A stretch of DNA of 64,000 nt from Burkholderia sp. OK233 (GTDB taxonomy: Bacteria; Pseudomonadota; Gammaproteobacteria; Burkholderiales; Burkholderiaceae). Within the stretch, counting starts at the first letter, position 1. Each line of letters opens with the position of its first letter. Of this stretch, positions 44,664-53,576 are shown piece after piece. A model generated the notes under the pieces. It was not told the DNA's origin, did not search any database, and worked only from the letters and a program-made list of their open reading frames with translations. The DNA is taken from NCBI RefSeq assembly GCF_900230185.1, contig NZ_OCSR01000002.1, forward strand, positions 930,001-994,000. The letters run 5' to 3'. Made by a program: the position numbers and the translations under genes.

Positions 44664-45629
44664 TCAGCGCAATGCATCGTCCGGCAAATCGGGCAGCGCC
44701 CGCGCGAGCGACGGTTGAATCGCGTTGTCCAGCACGCCGCGCGTCAGCATGACGATGTCGCCGGCGAACTGTTCCCACTCGCCCTGGCGATGCAGCAGGA
44801 AAAAATCGCGCCGCCCGAGCCGGCTCGGCGGCAACGGCATCACCGCGATATCGTCCAGATAGTGGCGCGCCTGCCACAGACACAAAGGCGTCGAAATCGC
44901 GAATCCCGCGCGCGCGGCCACCAGACTCAGCAGCGGATCGGTCGCGTCGAACTCGTAACGCCGCGGACTGTTAATGCCCAGATGCCGCGCGAAACGCTCA
45001 ATCTGCTGCCCGATCACCGAACGCGCCGTATAGCGGATCAACGGCAGCTCGAGCGCAAGCGTGCGCCAGTCGATATTGCGGCGCCCGTTCAATTGGCTAC
45101 GCGCAACCACCACCACGAAGGCCTCGGAAAACAGCGGCACTTCGACGATCCGTGCGTCGTTCAGTGTGGTCTGCGTGCAGATCGCGATATCCAGTTCGCG
45201 GTCGTGCAACTGTTTGCTCAGGCCCGGCGTGAGACCGGACCACATCGAAATCTGCCGCTCCGAGTTCGACACCGCGCGAATCAACTCTGGCCCAACAGTG
45301 GCCGCGAACGAATCGACGCAACCCAGGCGCACCGGCATCTTGCCGGCATGCGAGGCATCGCCGATACGGGCGCTCACCATCTGTGCGTGTTCGATTAACG
45401 GCCCCGCCAACTCAAGCAACGCGCGCCCCGCTACATTCGGGCGCGGCGGACGGCTCTCGCGATCGAACAACGTCAGGCCCTGTTCGCGCTCCAGCGCGGC
45501 AATCGACTGGCTGATGGCGCTCTGGCTCACGCCGAGCTGCTTCGCCGCGCCCGTCATCGAGCCGCTGTCGCAGACAGCCACAAAAGCCTGCAACGCGCGC
45601 AGATCGATCGGGGTCGGGGTTCGTCTCAT
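44664..45629 (-). CDS. LysR-family transcriptional regulator
   Basis: Regulator of 321 aa with a winged HTH (about 8-65: LRALQAFVAVCDSGSMTGAAKQLGVSQSAISQSIAALER) and a C-terminal effector domain of periplasmic-binding-protein fold. It is divergent from the FAD dehydrogenase-ETF genes across 186 bases, the typical position for a LysR activator with its target. The ATG at 45629 has GGAGC upstream; an ATG nine codons further upstream is possible. The effector is unknown but may be the substrate of the dehydrogenase. Confidence 0.9.
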   Translation of the reverse strand: MRRTPTPIDLRALQAFVAVCDSGSMTGAAKQLGVSQSAISQSIAALEREQGLTLFDRESRPPRPNVAGRALLELAGPLIEHAQMVSARIGDASHAGKMPVRLGCVDSFAATVGPELIRAVSNSERQISMWSGLTPGLSKQLHDRELDIAICTQTTLNDARIVEVPLFSEAFVVVVARSQLNGRRNIDWRTLALELPLIRYTARSVIGQQIERFARHLGINSPRRYEFDATDPLLSLVAARAGFAISTPLCLWQARHYLDDIAVMPLPPSRLGRRDFFLLHRQGEWEQFAGDIVMLTRGVLDNAIQPSLARALPDLPDDALR

Positions 45630-45815
45630 GAAATGCTCCGCTCGCGTGGGTGACATGCCGATCATCCTGTGCGGTACGACAGCATGGTGCCGAGGTTCGC
45701 AGGCTTGGTGCACAGGATGAGAAATTGCATTGGCTCGCCATAAGTTTGCCTAATACAAAATTGGCGCGGCCAACGTTTTCCTAGAATTCGCCTCATTGCC
45801 CACAGAGAGGTTCAC

Positions 45816-47003
45816 ATGAGCCACTACGATTTCATCGTGATCGGCGCTGGTGTCATCGGCGCGTCGGTCGCCCATCATCTCGCCGCACTGGGCGCGCAAA
45901 GCGTGCTGGTTATCGAACAGGGCACGATCGGCGCGGGCACCACGTCACAGTCGTCCGGCCTGCTGCGCACGCACTATTCGGTACGCCAGAACGTGGAACT
46001 CGCGCGCTCTTCGTGGTGGGCATTCAATAATTTCGCTGACTATCTCGGCGACGACGAAGCGTCCTGTGGTCTCGTCAAATGCGGCTATCTGATCTGCGCG
46101 CCCGACGGCGACAAGCTGGAGCCGCTGCGCGCCTCGCTCGCCGCGCAGCAGGATATGGGCATCGAAGTGCAACTACTCGACAGAGCGCAAGCGCACGAGC
46201 GCCTGCCGATCGCGAACTTCGACGACGCCGCGTTGATCGGCTATGAACCGGAGGCGGGTTTTGCGGATGCCTATCTGGTGGCAACCGGCTTCGCCCGTTC
46301 GGCGCGCCGGCGCGGTGTCAAGATCATGGAAGGCGTGACGGTCACGGGCATCGTCCGCGAAGGACGCCGGATCACCGGCGTCACAACCAGTGCGGGCAAC
46401 TTCAGCGGCGGCACCCTGATCAGCACGCAGAACATCTGGACGCCGGAACTCGCCGGCTGGATCGGTGTGCCGCTGCCGGTCAAGCCGGAGCGTCACACGG
46501 TGCTCGCGCTCGAATGCGACGGCGCGGCGTACTCGTTCAAGATGCCGGCGTTCAAGGACCTGGGTTCGGCCGGCATGCTCTATTACCGCAGCTACGGCGG
46601 CAACCAGATGCTCGTGTCCGAAGGCGTGGTCGGCGAAACGTTGAACTCGCCGGAAACCGAACAGGGCGATATCTCGCTCGACTATGTCGCCGAGGTCGGC
46701 GCGCAGGTTGCCGAACGCTTTCCTGCTTACGAAACCGCGGGCCTCGCCTCGTCATGGACCGGCGTCTACGACGTGACGCCCGACTGGAATCCGGTGTTGG
46801 GCAAGGTCGCCGATATCGAGGGACTCGTTGTCGGCTTTGGGTTCTCCGGGCACGGCTTCAAGCTGTCGCCCGGCATCGGCAAGATCCTCGCGCAGCATGC
46901 GCTCGGCCAGCCCACCGATGTTTCCCTCGCGCCCTACGCGCTCGACCGCTTCGCCAGCGGAGCGCTGCTGGTGGGCAAATACGGTTCGGGCGCGGTTTCC
47001 TGA
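45816..47003 (+). CDS. FAD-dependent oxidoreductase, DAO/sarcosine-oxidase type
   Basis: Flavoprotein of 395 aa of the D-amino-acid oxidase superfamily. The N-terminal Rossmann motif VIGAGVIGASVAHHLA binds FAD, and the late motif TGVYDVTPDWNPVLGKV with GFGFSGHGFKLSPGIGK is shared with sarcosine/dimethylglycine dehydrogenases and the SoxB subunit. It is followed by its own ETF beta and alpha genes, so it most likely is a dehydrogenase passing electrons to ETF and not an oxidase making peroxide. In this island an N-methylated amino acid such as N-methylglutamate or sarcosine is the natural guess. The ATG follows AGAGAGG. Confidence 0.85.
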   Translation: MSHYDFIVIGAGVIGASVAHHLAALGAQSVLVIEQGTIGAGTTSQSSGLLRTHYSVRQNVELARSSWWAFNNFADYLGDDEASCGLVKCGYLICAPDGDKLEPLRASLAAQQDMGIEVQLLDRAQAHERLPIANFDDAALIGYEPEAGFADAYLVATGFARSARRRGVKIMEGVTVTGIVREGRRITGVTTSAGNFSGGTLISTQNIWTPELAGWIGVPLPVKPERHTVLALECDGAAYSFKMPAFKDLGSAGMLYYRSYGGNQMLVSEGVVGETLNSPETEQGDISLDYVAEVGAQVAERFPAYETAGLASSWTGVYDVTPDWNPVLGKVADIEGLVVGFGFSGHGFKLSPGIGKILAQHALGQPTDVSLAPYALDRFASGALLVGKYGSGAVS

Positions 47004-47028
47004 TTTCCGATCGATGGATGCTCAAGTC

Positions 47029-47808
47029 ATGACAATCAACATTCTGGTTCCAGTCAAACGCGTCGTCGATGCCAACGTACGCGTGAGGGTCTCGTCGAAC
47101 GGTTCGATCGACACCACCGGCCTCAAGATGTCGCTCAACCCGTTCGACGAATGCGCAGTCGAAAAGGCATTGCAACTCAGGGAAGCAGGCGTCGCGTCGA
47201 AGGTAACGGTGATCACGTGCGGCACGCAGGCCAGCCAGGACGTCTTGCGCACGGCGCTGGCAATGGGCGCGGACGATGCTGTGCTGATCGACACCGCAAC
47301 GGCGACTTCCACGCTCGATTCGCTGGCGGTGGCGCGTCTGCTGAACGCTCACATGGCGAGTCGGGAATACGGCCTCGTGCTGTGCGGCAAGCAGGCAATC
47401 GACGGCGACATCGGCGGTGTCGCCGCCATGCTCGCCGCCCTGCTCGACTGGCCGCAGGCGTTGAACGCAGGCGCACTCTCGGCGGATGGCACGGGCTGGT
47501 CCGTCACGTGCGACGACGACACCGGCACGGCGACGTGGCTGCTCGAGGGTCCGGCTGTCGTCAGCGCGGATCTGCGCCTCGCCGACCCGCGCCGCGTGAC
47601 CTTGCCGAGCATCGTCAAGGCGAAGCAGAAGCCGCTCGCGATCGTGGACGCCGCCATGCTGGCAATCGCTCTGACGCCCCAGAGCCATATCGTCAAGCTC
47701 AGCGATCCACCGGTCCGCCAGCCCGGCATCAAGGTCGCGGACTGCGCCGCGCTCATCGCAGCGCTCACAGAACGGCGCGTATTCGACCAAGCAGGAGTCC
47801 CCGCATGA
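47029..47808 (+). CDS. etfB: electron transfer flavoprotein, beta subunit
   Basis: Subunit of 259 aa with the ETF beta fold: opening TINILVPVKRVVDANVRVRV, the AMP-binding stretch SLNPFDECAVEKALQLREAG, and GADDAVLIDT. It pairs with the alpha subunit encoded next (ATGA overlap). It accepts electrons from the upstream FAD dehydrogenase and should pass them to ETF-quinone oxidoreductase encoded elsewhere. A dedicated ETF separate from the housekeeping one is typical of amine and betaine catabolic loci. The ATG at 47029 is preferred over an in-frame ATG five codons upstream. Confidence 0.9.
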   Translation: MTINILVPVKRVVDANVRVRVSSNGSIDTTGLKMSLNPFDECAVEKALQLREAGVASKVTVITCGTQASQDVLRTALAMGADDAVLIDTATATSTLDSLAVARLLNAHMASREYGLVLCGKQAIDGDIGGVAAMLAALLDWPQALNAGALSADGTGWSVTCDDDTGTATWLLEGPAVVSADLRLADPRRVTLPSIVKAKQKPLAIVDAAMLAIALTPQSHIVKLSDPPVRQPGIKVADCAALIAALTERRVFDQAGVPA

Positions 47809-48740
47809 GAAGCCTTGTCGTAGCTGAAAGCGAAAACGGCCGCGTGGCCGAGGCGACGCTCCGCGTTATCACCGCGGTGATGGAACGCGGCCTGCCGGTC
47901 GATGTGTTGTTGCCGGATGCCGCGCTTGCATCCACGGTCGAAAGGATCGCCAGTGTCGAGCGCGTTCTCGTGATGGCTGGCGCGACGAGCGAGAACGTTG
48001 TGCCTGAAACGCTCGCCGCGCAGTTGTACGCGATGCACGGACCGTATTCGCTGATCGCCGCGAGTCATCGGACGCTCGGCCGTAGCACCCTGCCACGCGC
48101 CGCGGCGCTTGTCGGCGGCGCATTCATTCCTGATGTAATCGCCGTGGAAGGCGAAGGCGCGTTCGTGCGCAGCCTTTACGCGGGAAGCGTCATCGCCAAC
48201 GTGAACACGGCCAGCGCCGTGACGTTCGCGACATTTCGGCCGTCGTCGTTCGCGCCGGCAGCCGACAGCGGCGGCAACGGGCAACGCGTGACGCTCGAAC
48301 CGGCTGCGAGCTTTAGCCGGACGAGGCTCGTCGAGCGCCAGGCATCGGCACAGACAGGCCGCGAATTGCCCGACGCGCGGATCGTCGTCGCGGGCGGGCG
48401 CGGTCTGGCATCGAAGGACAACATGGAACGGCTCGGCGAACTGGCGGAAAAGATGGGCGCGGCGCTCGGCGCATCGCGGGCCGCAGTGGATGCCGGCTAC
48501 GCGCCGAATACCGCCCAGGTCGGGCAAACCGGCAAGATGGTCGCACCCGACGTCTACCTTGCATTCGGCATCTCCGGCGCAATTCAGCATCTGGCCGGGA
48601 TGAAGGACTCGAAGACCATTGTCGCGATCAATAAAGATCCAGACGCGCCGATCTTTGCGGTCGCGGACATCGGGCTCGTCGGCGATCTGTTCGAGGTGGT
48701 GGGCAAGATCGAAGCGCATGTCGGCGCGGCGCAGGTGTAA
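47805..48740 (+). CDS. etfA: electron transfer flavoprotein, alpha subunit
   Basis: Subunit of 311 aa. The C-terminal FAD-binding domain is clear: VVAGGRGLASKDNMERL, ALGASRAAVDAGYAPNTAQVGQTGKMVAPDVYLAFGISGAIQH and VAINKDPDAPIFAVADIGLVGD. The N-terminal half (1-180) is the less conserved domain. It overlaps etfB by four bases with GCAGGAG as ribosome site. Together with etfB and the FAD dehydrogenase it forms a three-gene respiratory unit. Confidence 0.93.
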   Translation: MRSLVVAESENGRVAEATLRVITAVMERGLPVDVLLPDAALASTVERIASVERVLVMAGATSENVVPETLAAQLYAMHGPYSLIAASHRTLGRSTLPRAAALVGGAFIPDVIAVEGEGAFVRSLYAGSVIANVNTASAVTFATFRPSSFAPAADSGGNGQRVTLEPAASFSRTRLVERQASAQTGRELPDARIVVAGGRGLASKDNMERLGELAEKMGAALGASRAAVDAGYAPNTAQVGQTGKMVAPDVYLAFGISGAIQHLAGMKDSKTIVAINKDPDAPIFAVADIGLVGDLFEVVGKIEAHVGAAQV

Positions 48741-49112
48741 AGGCCTGACCAAAATCTGCAGGCTCAAAGAAAGGCCGAATCTCGATCTCTGAATCACTCA
48801 CCATCGGATTCGGCCACGCATCGCGTTGAACATACGTCTCGTCGTCTCACCACGAACGATCAGCTGATCGCGCAACGCGATTCCAGCGCCGAAAGAACGT
48901 TCACACCATCCCCCCTCCGATTTGCACCCGGGCCACAAACCTGATGGGCGAGTGCCGACTTTCACTCCGTCATCGACGCTGAAAAAAAACTTGGTTATTT
49001 TTTTGTTGCAGTATAGTCCGGTCTAGACCGCCGCGCGAACTGATTTCATCGAGGTATCGCGGACGCGCACAACGTTTCCCCAGCCGTTCCCTTTCTGCCC
49101 GGAGTGTTCGCC
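48741..49112. other. 372-base intergenic region between etfA and the ABC transporter operon
   Basis: No gene is seen. A 9-bp inverted repeat with long loop (GGCCGAATC at 48773-48781 and GATTCGGCC at 48807-48815) lies after etfA and could be a weak terminator. The right part holds an AT-rich promoter and a palindromic operator listed separately. Confidence 0.5.
48991..49030 (+). promoter_or_regulatory. promoter with HutC-type operator before the ABC transporter operon
   Basis: TTGGTT (48991-48996) and TATAGT (49012-49017) form a possible -35/-10 pair with a 15-base spacer. Directly after the -10 lies the 12-bp palindrome CGGTCTAGACCG (49019-49030), containing GTCTAGAC. This fits the GTxTAxAC consensus described for HutC-subfamily GntR regulators, and a HutC-type gene closes the operon. 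A repressor bound here would block the transcription start. Confidence 0.6.
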
Positions 49113-49964
49113 ATGAATCGTCTGATCGCGTTATGTGCCGCCGCCGTCCTGTCCAGCTCCGCATTTCCAGTCGCCGCGGGGTGTCTGGACGACGTGAAGG
49201 CGAGCGGTGTCCTGACAGCGGGCAACGGCCTGATGGGCACCCGCCCTTTCGTCTGGCAAAACGAAGACGGCAGCTACGGCGGCTTCGAGGCCGATATGCT
49301 GAAGGAGGTGGGCAAGCGCATCGGCGTGCCGAAGACGGACTTCGTCGTCACCGAATGGAGCACGCTGATTCCCGGGCTGAAGTCGAAGCGCTGGGACATC
49401 ATCTTCTCATCGATGTCGGCCACGCAGGAGCGCATCCAGAGCGCCAACGTACGTTTTTCGCGGCCCTACTTCCTGCTGTACGATGAAATAATTGTCAAAA
49501 CCGATTCACCGATTCAGTCATTCGCAGACCTGAAGACCCGGAAGATTGCCACCACACTCGGCACCAACGATTCGGTGAACGCGCACCGGCTCGCGACCGA
49601 AGGCCAGATCGGCGAAGTCATGGACTTCAATTCGTTCGGCGAGCCGTTCATGGCGCTGCAAAACGGCCTGGTCGACGCTGTACTGCTCGATCAGGGCACC
49701 CTGCTCGGCCAACGCGAGAAGATGAAAAATCTGCGCGTTATCGGTCAACCGATCTACTACCACCCGAAGCCCGAATGGGCCGATGCCGAGAACAAGGCGA
49801 GCTATAAATTCGGCACGAGTGCCGCAGCGGTTCGCGCAGAATGCAGCGACCTTCTCACGGCAATCAATGGTGCGCTGCAATCTATGGATCAGGACGGCAC
49901 GCGCCAGAAGATCCTGACGAAGTACGGTGCATGGTCGCCGGAGCAAGCGGTGCTGACGAAGTAA
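49113..49964 (+). CDS. ABC transporter substrate-binding protein, family 3 (polar amino acid type)
   Basis: Periplasmic binding protein of 283 aa with an N-terminal export signal (MNRLIALCAAAVLSSSAFPVAAG; a Cys follows, so a lipoprotein cannot be excluded). The mature part shows GGFEADMLKEVGKRIGV, the family 3 pattern GFDVDLAKxI, and FMALQNGLVDAVLLDQGT. Such proteins bind polar or charged amino acids and derivatives. It is the first gene of a six-gene unit. The ATG at 49113 has GGAG at proper distance; a GTG three codons earlier is less likely. Confidence 0.9.
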   Translation: MNRLIALCAAAVLSSSAFPVAAGCLDDVKASGVLTAGNGLMGTRPFVWQNEDGSYGGFEADMLKEVGKRIGVPKTDFVVTEWSTLIPGLKSKRWDIIFSSMSATQERIQSANVRFSRPYFLLYDEIIVKTDSPIQSFADLKTRKIATTLGTNDSVNAHRLATEGQIGEVMDFNSFGEPFMALQNGLVDAVLLDQGTLLGQREKMKNLRVIGQPIYYHPKPEWADAENKASYKFGTSAAAVRAECSDLLTAINGALQSMDQDGTRQKILTKYGAWSPEQAVLTK

Positions 49965-49975
49965 TCGCACCGATC

Positions 49976-50713
49976 ATGAGCGAGTTCTTCTTTACGCTGA
50001 TTCCGCGCTACTTTCCGTTCCTGCTGAAGGGCGCGTGGGTGACGATCGAACTGTCGGTCATCAGCATGACTTGTGCGATTGCGCTCGGACTCGCGGTCGC
50101 GCTAGGCCGGCTGTCGTCACGGCGCTGGCTTGACTGGCTGCTGCGCGCCTATGTCGAGATCTGGCGCGACGTACCGCTGGTGGTTCAGTTGCTGGTGATC
50201 TACTTCACGTTGCCGCAGGTCGGCCTGACCTTGCCGGGATTCTGGGCGGGCGTGCTCGGCCTCGCGCTGAACCTCGGCGCGTATCTTTCGGAAGTGTTCC
50301 GCGCGGCGATCCAGGCGGTAGACAACGGTCAGCGTGAAGCGGGACTAACCATCGGCATGTCGCACACGATGATCTACCGCCGAGTGATTCTTCCTCAAGC
50401 GCTGAAGGTTGCGCTTCCCACGATCGGCGGCTATTTCATTTCGTTGCTGAAGGATTCGTCGTTGGTGTCGTTCATCGCGGTCAACGAATTGCTGAGGCAC
50501 GGCACGATTGTGATCGCCGATACCTTCATGAGCATGCAGGTCTATCTGATGGTGGCGATCATCTACTTCGCGATGAGCTTTGCTGCCGCACGCGGCGTGC
50601 GATGGATCGAACAGAAGTTCACCCCGGTACACCGCGGCGGCAAGCGCGTGTCGACACAGATTCCCGCAGGCAAGGCCGGCGCGCCTGGCACGGAGCCCAA
50701 TCTTGAAACCTGA
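49976..50713 (+). CDS. ABC transporter permease, amino acid type (HisM/GlnP-like)
   Basis: Inner-membrane permease of 245 aa with about five helices. The polar amino acid permease signature is present: PLVVQLLVIYFTLPQ, then the EAA loop in GQREAGLTIGMSHTMIYRRVILPQALKVALP, which contacts the ATPase. Only one permease gene exists, so a homodimer is expected. It starts 11 bases after the binding protein stop and overlaps the ATPase gene start. The C-terminal tail (GGKRVSTQIPAGKAGAPG) is an unconserved extension. Confidence 0.92.
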   Translation: MSEFFFTLIPRYFPFLLKGAWVTIELSVISMTCAIALGLAVALGRLSSRRWLDWLLRAYVEIWRDVPLVVQLLVIYFTLPQVGLTLPGFWAGVLGLALNLGAYLSEVFRAAIQAVDNGQREAGLTIGMSHTMIYRRVILPQALKVALPTIGGYFISLLKDSSLVSFIAVNELLRHGTIVIADTFMSMQVYLMVAIIYFAMSFAAARGVRWIEQKFTPVHRGGKRVSTQIPAGKAGAPGTEPNLET

Positions 50714-51497
50714 TCTGAACGGGAGGGCGAATCCCTCAGCGTCCATTCTCGAGGTGCGCGCACTCGAAAAATCGTTCGGCGCGGTAAGGGTACTCAAAGG
50801 CATCGACCTGCGTATCCGGGCCGGCGAAGTCAGTTTCTTCATCGGTCCGAGTGGCGGGGGCAAGTCCACGTTGCTCCGCTGCATCAATTTTCTGGACATG
50901 CCGACCGGTGGTGAAATTCATTTCGACGGCGAACGGCTTTGTCATCAGGAAGGCGCCACGTTTCGCACGAAGCCGGAAGCGCAGCTGCGCATCGCACGGC
51001 GCAAGATGCCGATGGTGTTTCAGCAATTCAATCTTTTCGCTCATCGCACCGTGCTCGAAAACGTGATCGAAGGGCCGATCCACGTGCAGCGTCGCCAACG
51101 CGACGAAGTCATCAGTGAGGCCTCGGCGATCCTGCATCAGGTTGGCCTCGGCAATCGCCTTGGCTACTACCCCGACCAGTTGTCGGGCGGCCAGCGCCAG
51201 CGCGTTGCGATTGCGCGTGCACTGGCGATGAAACCCAAAGTCGTCCTGTTCGACGAGCCGACCTCGGCACTCGATCCGGAGCTTGTCGCCGGCGTGCTCG
51301 ACACGATTCGCACCCTCGCCGATGCGGGGTTGACGCTTGCCATCGTTACCCATGAGATGGCGTTCGCACGAAAGCTCGCCGACACGATTCATTTCGTCGC
51401 GGATGGCGTCATTCTGGAGTCTGGCACCCCTGACTCGATTCTCGGCGCGACAGGAAACAGCCGCATCGCCGATTTCATTCGGGCAGTTGAGCGGTGA
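50703..51497 (+). CDS. ABC transporter ATP-binding protein, amino acid type
   Basis: ATPase of 264 aa. Walker A GPSGGGKST, Q-loop MVFQQFNLFAHRT, signature LSGGQRQRVAIARALA, Walker B VVLFDEPTSALDPELV and the switch His in VTHEMAF are all intact. The start appears to be TTG at 50703, with GGAG upstream and overlap with the permease stop; no ATG gives the conserved N-terminus ILEVRALEKSFGAV closely. It powers the transporter with the two preceding proteins. A rather long stretch after the Walker A domain (CHQEGATFRTKPEAQLR) is a small insertion. Confidence 0.93.
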   Translation: MKPDLNGRANPSASILEVRALEKSFGAVRVLKGIDLRIRAGEVSFFIGPSGGGKSTLLRCINFLDMPTGGEIHFDGERLCHQEGATFRTKPEAQLRIARRKMPMVFQQFNLFAHRTVLENVIEGPIHVQRRQRDEVISEASAILHQVGLGNRLGYYPDQLSGGQRQRVAIARALAMKPKVVLFDEPTSALDPELVAGVLDTIRTLADAGLTLAIVTHEMAFARKLADTIHFVADGVILESGTPDSILGATGNSRIADFIRAVER

Positions 51498-51535
51498 GCA
51501 GCGTGAAATGTCAACCCCATACAAAGGAAACGGAG

Positions 51536-52390
51536 ATGTCTGAAACCATTCAACAGCGCGTCGCGCGCGCGGTGACCGACGATCTGGTGCGGGCGTTTCG
51601 CGTCGACGGCGCGGTGCGCATTCGCAACATTTTCTCCGCGGATGAACTGGCGATGTTACGCGAGGCCATCGACCGCAACATCGCCCAACCGAGCCCACGT
51701 GCAAAAGTGGCGAGCCGGCCGGACGATCCAGGCTGGTTTTTCGAGGACTTCTGCAACTGGCAGGATAACGACGGTTACCGCCGTTTCATCATGGAATCGC
51801 CTGCGCCGAGCGTTGCGGGTGCGTTGATGGGCGGCGAAGCGGCCCGTTTCTATCACGATCATCTACTGGTGAAGGAGCCGAACACGCGCCAGCGCACGCC
51901 GTGGCACCAGGACCAGCCGTACTACAACATCACCGGCGACCAGAACGTCAGCATGTGGATTCCCGTCGATCCGGTCGCGCGAGCGTCGACACTCGAATTT
52001 GTCGCGGGTTCGCATCGCGGACCGTGGCTGATGCCTCGCACCTTCATTGCCAACGAGGCGAAGTGGTTTCCCGAAGGCAGCCTGACCGATTTGCCCGATA
52101 TCGAAAGCAATCGCGACGCGTATCCGATCATTGGCTGGGAACTCGAACCTGGCGATATGGTGTGCTTTCATATGCTGACGTTGCATGCCTCGGGGGGCGT
52201 TGGTGGTAACCGCCGGCGTCGCGCGTTTTCGCTGCGATTTATCGGCGACGATATCCGTCACCAGCCACGCCCGTGGCGTACATCTCCGGAGTTTCCAGGT
52301 CTGCGCGAGACGCTCGCCGAAGGCGCGCCGATGGCGCATCCGCTATTTCCGATACTGTGGCGCGCAGAACAGGGACAGGTGGGCGCATGA
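51536..52390 (+). CDS. Fe(II)/2-oxoglutarate dioxygenase, phytanoyl-CoA dioxygenase (PhyH) family
   Basis: Oxygenase of 284 aa with the double-stranded beta-helix fold. Iron ligands are visible as H124-x-D126 (TPWHQDQPYY) and distal H217 (MLTLHASGG), with an arginine cluster at about 226-229 suited to bind 2-oxoglutarate. PhyH members hydroxylate small molecules including amino acids, phosphonates and lipids. Here it lies between an amino-acid-type ABC transporter and a HisC-like aminotransferase, so an imported amino acid derivative is the likely substrate. The ATG at 51536 has AAAGGAAACGGAG in front; its stop overlaps the next gene (ATGA). Confidence 0.88.
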   Translation: MSETIQQRVARAVTDDLVRAFRVDGAVRIRNIFSADELAMLREAIDRNIAQPSPRAKVASRPDDPGWFFEDFCNWQDNDGYRRFIMESPAPSVAGALMGGEAARFYHDHLLVKEPNTRQRTPWHQDQPYYNITGDQNVSMWIPVDPVARASTLEFVAGSHRGPWLMPRTFIANEAKWFPEGSLTDLPDIESNRDAYPIIGWELEPGDMVCFHMLTLHASGGVGGNRRRRAFSLRFIGDDIRHQPRPWRTSPEFPGLRETLAEGAPMAHPLFPILWRAEQGQVGA

Positions 52391-53526
52391 GCGAAGCGAA
52401 AAGCGAGTTGGACGATACAGTGAGAGACGCGCCGGTGCCCGCGCATATCCGTGCGTTGCCGCTCTATGTACCGGGCCGCTCCGAGCAATCGGTTGCGCGC
52501 GAATATGGTCTTGCGCGCATCATCAAGCTGGCGTCGAATGAAAACCCGCTCGGCTGCAGCCCACATGTCGTGCAAGCGTTGGCTGAGCAGTTCAGCGGCG
52601 CGGATACCGCTCTCGCGCGCTATCCGGACAGCGATGCATTCGATCTGCGCAACGCGCTTGCCCGCTATCACGGTGTGCCGGTCAACCACATCGCGGTGAC
52701 GAACGGCTCCCACGAACTGATCGATCTGTGCGCCGCGTTGAGTTTGCGTGCCGGCACCGCCGGCCTCTATTCGCAGTACGCATTTCAGGCCTATCCGATC
52801 AGTATCAAGGCGCGTGGCGCTACCGCAATCGAAGTGCCGGCGTCCGATTACAGCCACGATCCTGCCGCGATGCGCGCGGCGTTGACCCACGCGACGCGCC
52901 TCGTCTACATCTGCAACCCCAACAATCCTACGGGTACGCTGCTGTCCCAGACGGAGGTCGAAGTCATTCTGGATTCGGTCGGTCCGGATACGCTCGTGGT
53001 ACTCGATGAAGCGTATATCGATTACGTCGATCCCTCGCTACGAACCGATTCGATTTCACTGGTTGCGCGTTATCCGCAACTGGTCGTCGCGCGAACGTTT
53101 TCGAAGGCGTACGGGTTAGCGTCGCTGCGAGTCGGTTACGGCATCATGCATCCCGACCTTGTCGATGCCATTGCTCGAATCCGCCCGACGTTCAGCGTCA
53201 ATGCACTCGCGCAGCGCGCGGCATTGGCAGCGCTCGCCGATCGCGCGTTCCTGCAACGCACGCAGAGCCTGAACCGGGCAGGCGTTACGCAAATCACCCA
53301 GGCGCTGGCGCGTCAGGGCATTCCTTTCATCCCGACGCACGCGAATTTCATTACGATTGGTCTGAACGACGCAAAGACGGTGGCCCAGCGGCTGCTGCAG
53401 GCCGGCATCGTGGTCCGGCCGCTCGGCGCATACGAACTGGACGATCTTGTCCGCGTGACCGTCGGTACCGAAGAGGAAAATGATATGTTTCTGCGCGCGT
53501 TGCTCGCGGCGCTTGAGCGAGACTGA
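52387..53526 (+). CDS. PLP aminotransferase, histidinol-phosphate aminotransferase (HisC)-like
   Basis: Class I/II aminotransferase of 379 aa. Key segments are KLASNENPLGCSP (substrate phosphate/carboxyl region), NGSHELIDLCAA, CNPNNPTGT, VLDEAYIDY and the PLP lysine in TFSKAYGLASLRVGYG. It belongs to the HisC-like group, but lies far from other his genes, in a transport/oxygenase operon with a HutC-type regulator, so it probably acts on another amino acid rather than in histidine synthesis. Start overlaps the oxygenase stop by four bases. A longer upstream frame is unlikely. Confidence 0.9.
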   Translation: MSEAKSELDDTVRDAPVPAHIRALPLYVPGRSEQSVAREYGLARIIKLASNENPLGCSPHVVQALAEQFSGADTALARYPDSDAFDLRNALARYHGVPVNHIAVTNGSHELIDLCAALSLRAGTAGLYSQYAFQAYPISIKARGATAIEVPASDYSHDPAAMRAALTHATRLVYICNPNNPTGTLLSQTEVEVILDSVGPDTLVVLDEAYIDYVDPSLRTDSISLVARYPQLVVARTFSKAYGLASLRVGYGIMHPDLVDAIARIRPTFSVNALAQRAALAALADRAFLQRTQSLNRAGVTQITQALARQGIPFIPTHANFITIGLNDAKTVAQRLLQAGIVVRPLGAYELDDLVRVTVGTEEENDMFLRALLAALERD

Positions 53527-53576
53527 AAGCGTAATAGAATCGGTGTCGCTCAATTCGGAATCGAAGGGTAGTACAT

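Noticed and set aside
52387..53526. Histidine biosynthesis hisC
   Set aside because: No other his genes; it overlaps an oxygenase gene in a transport operon with a HutC-type regulator.
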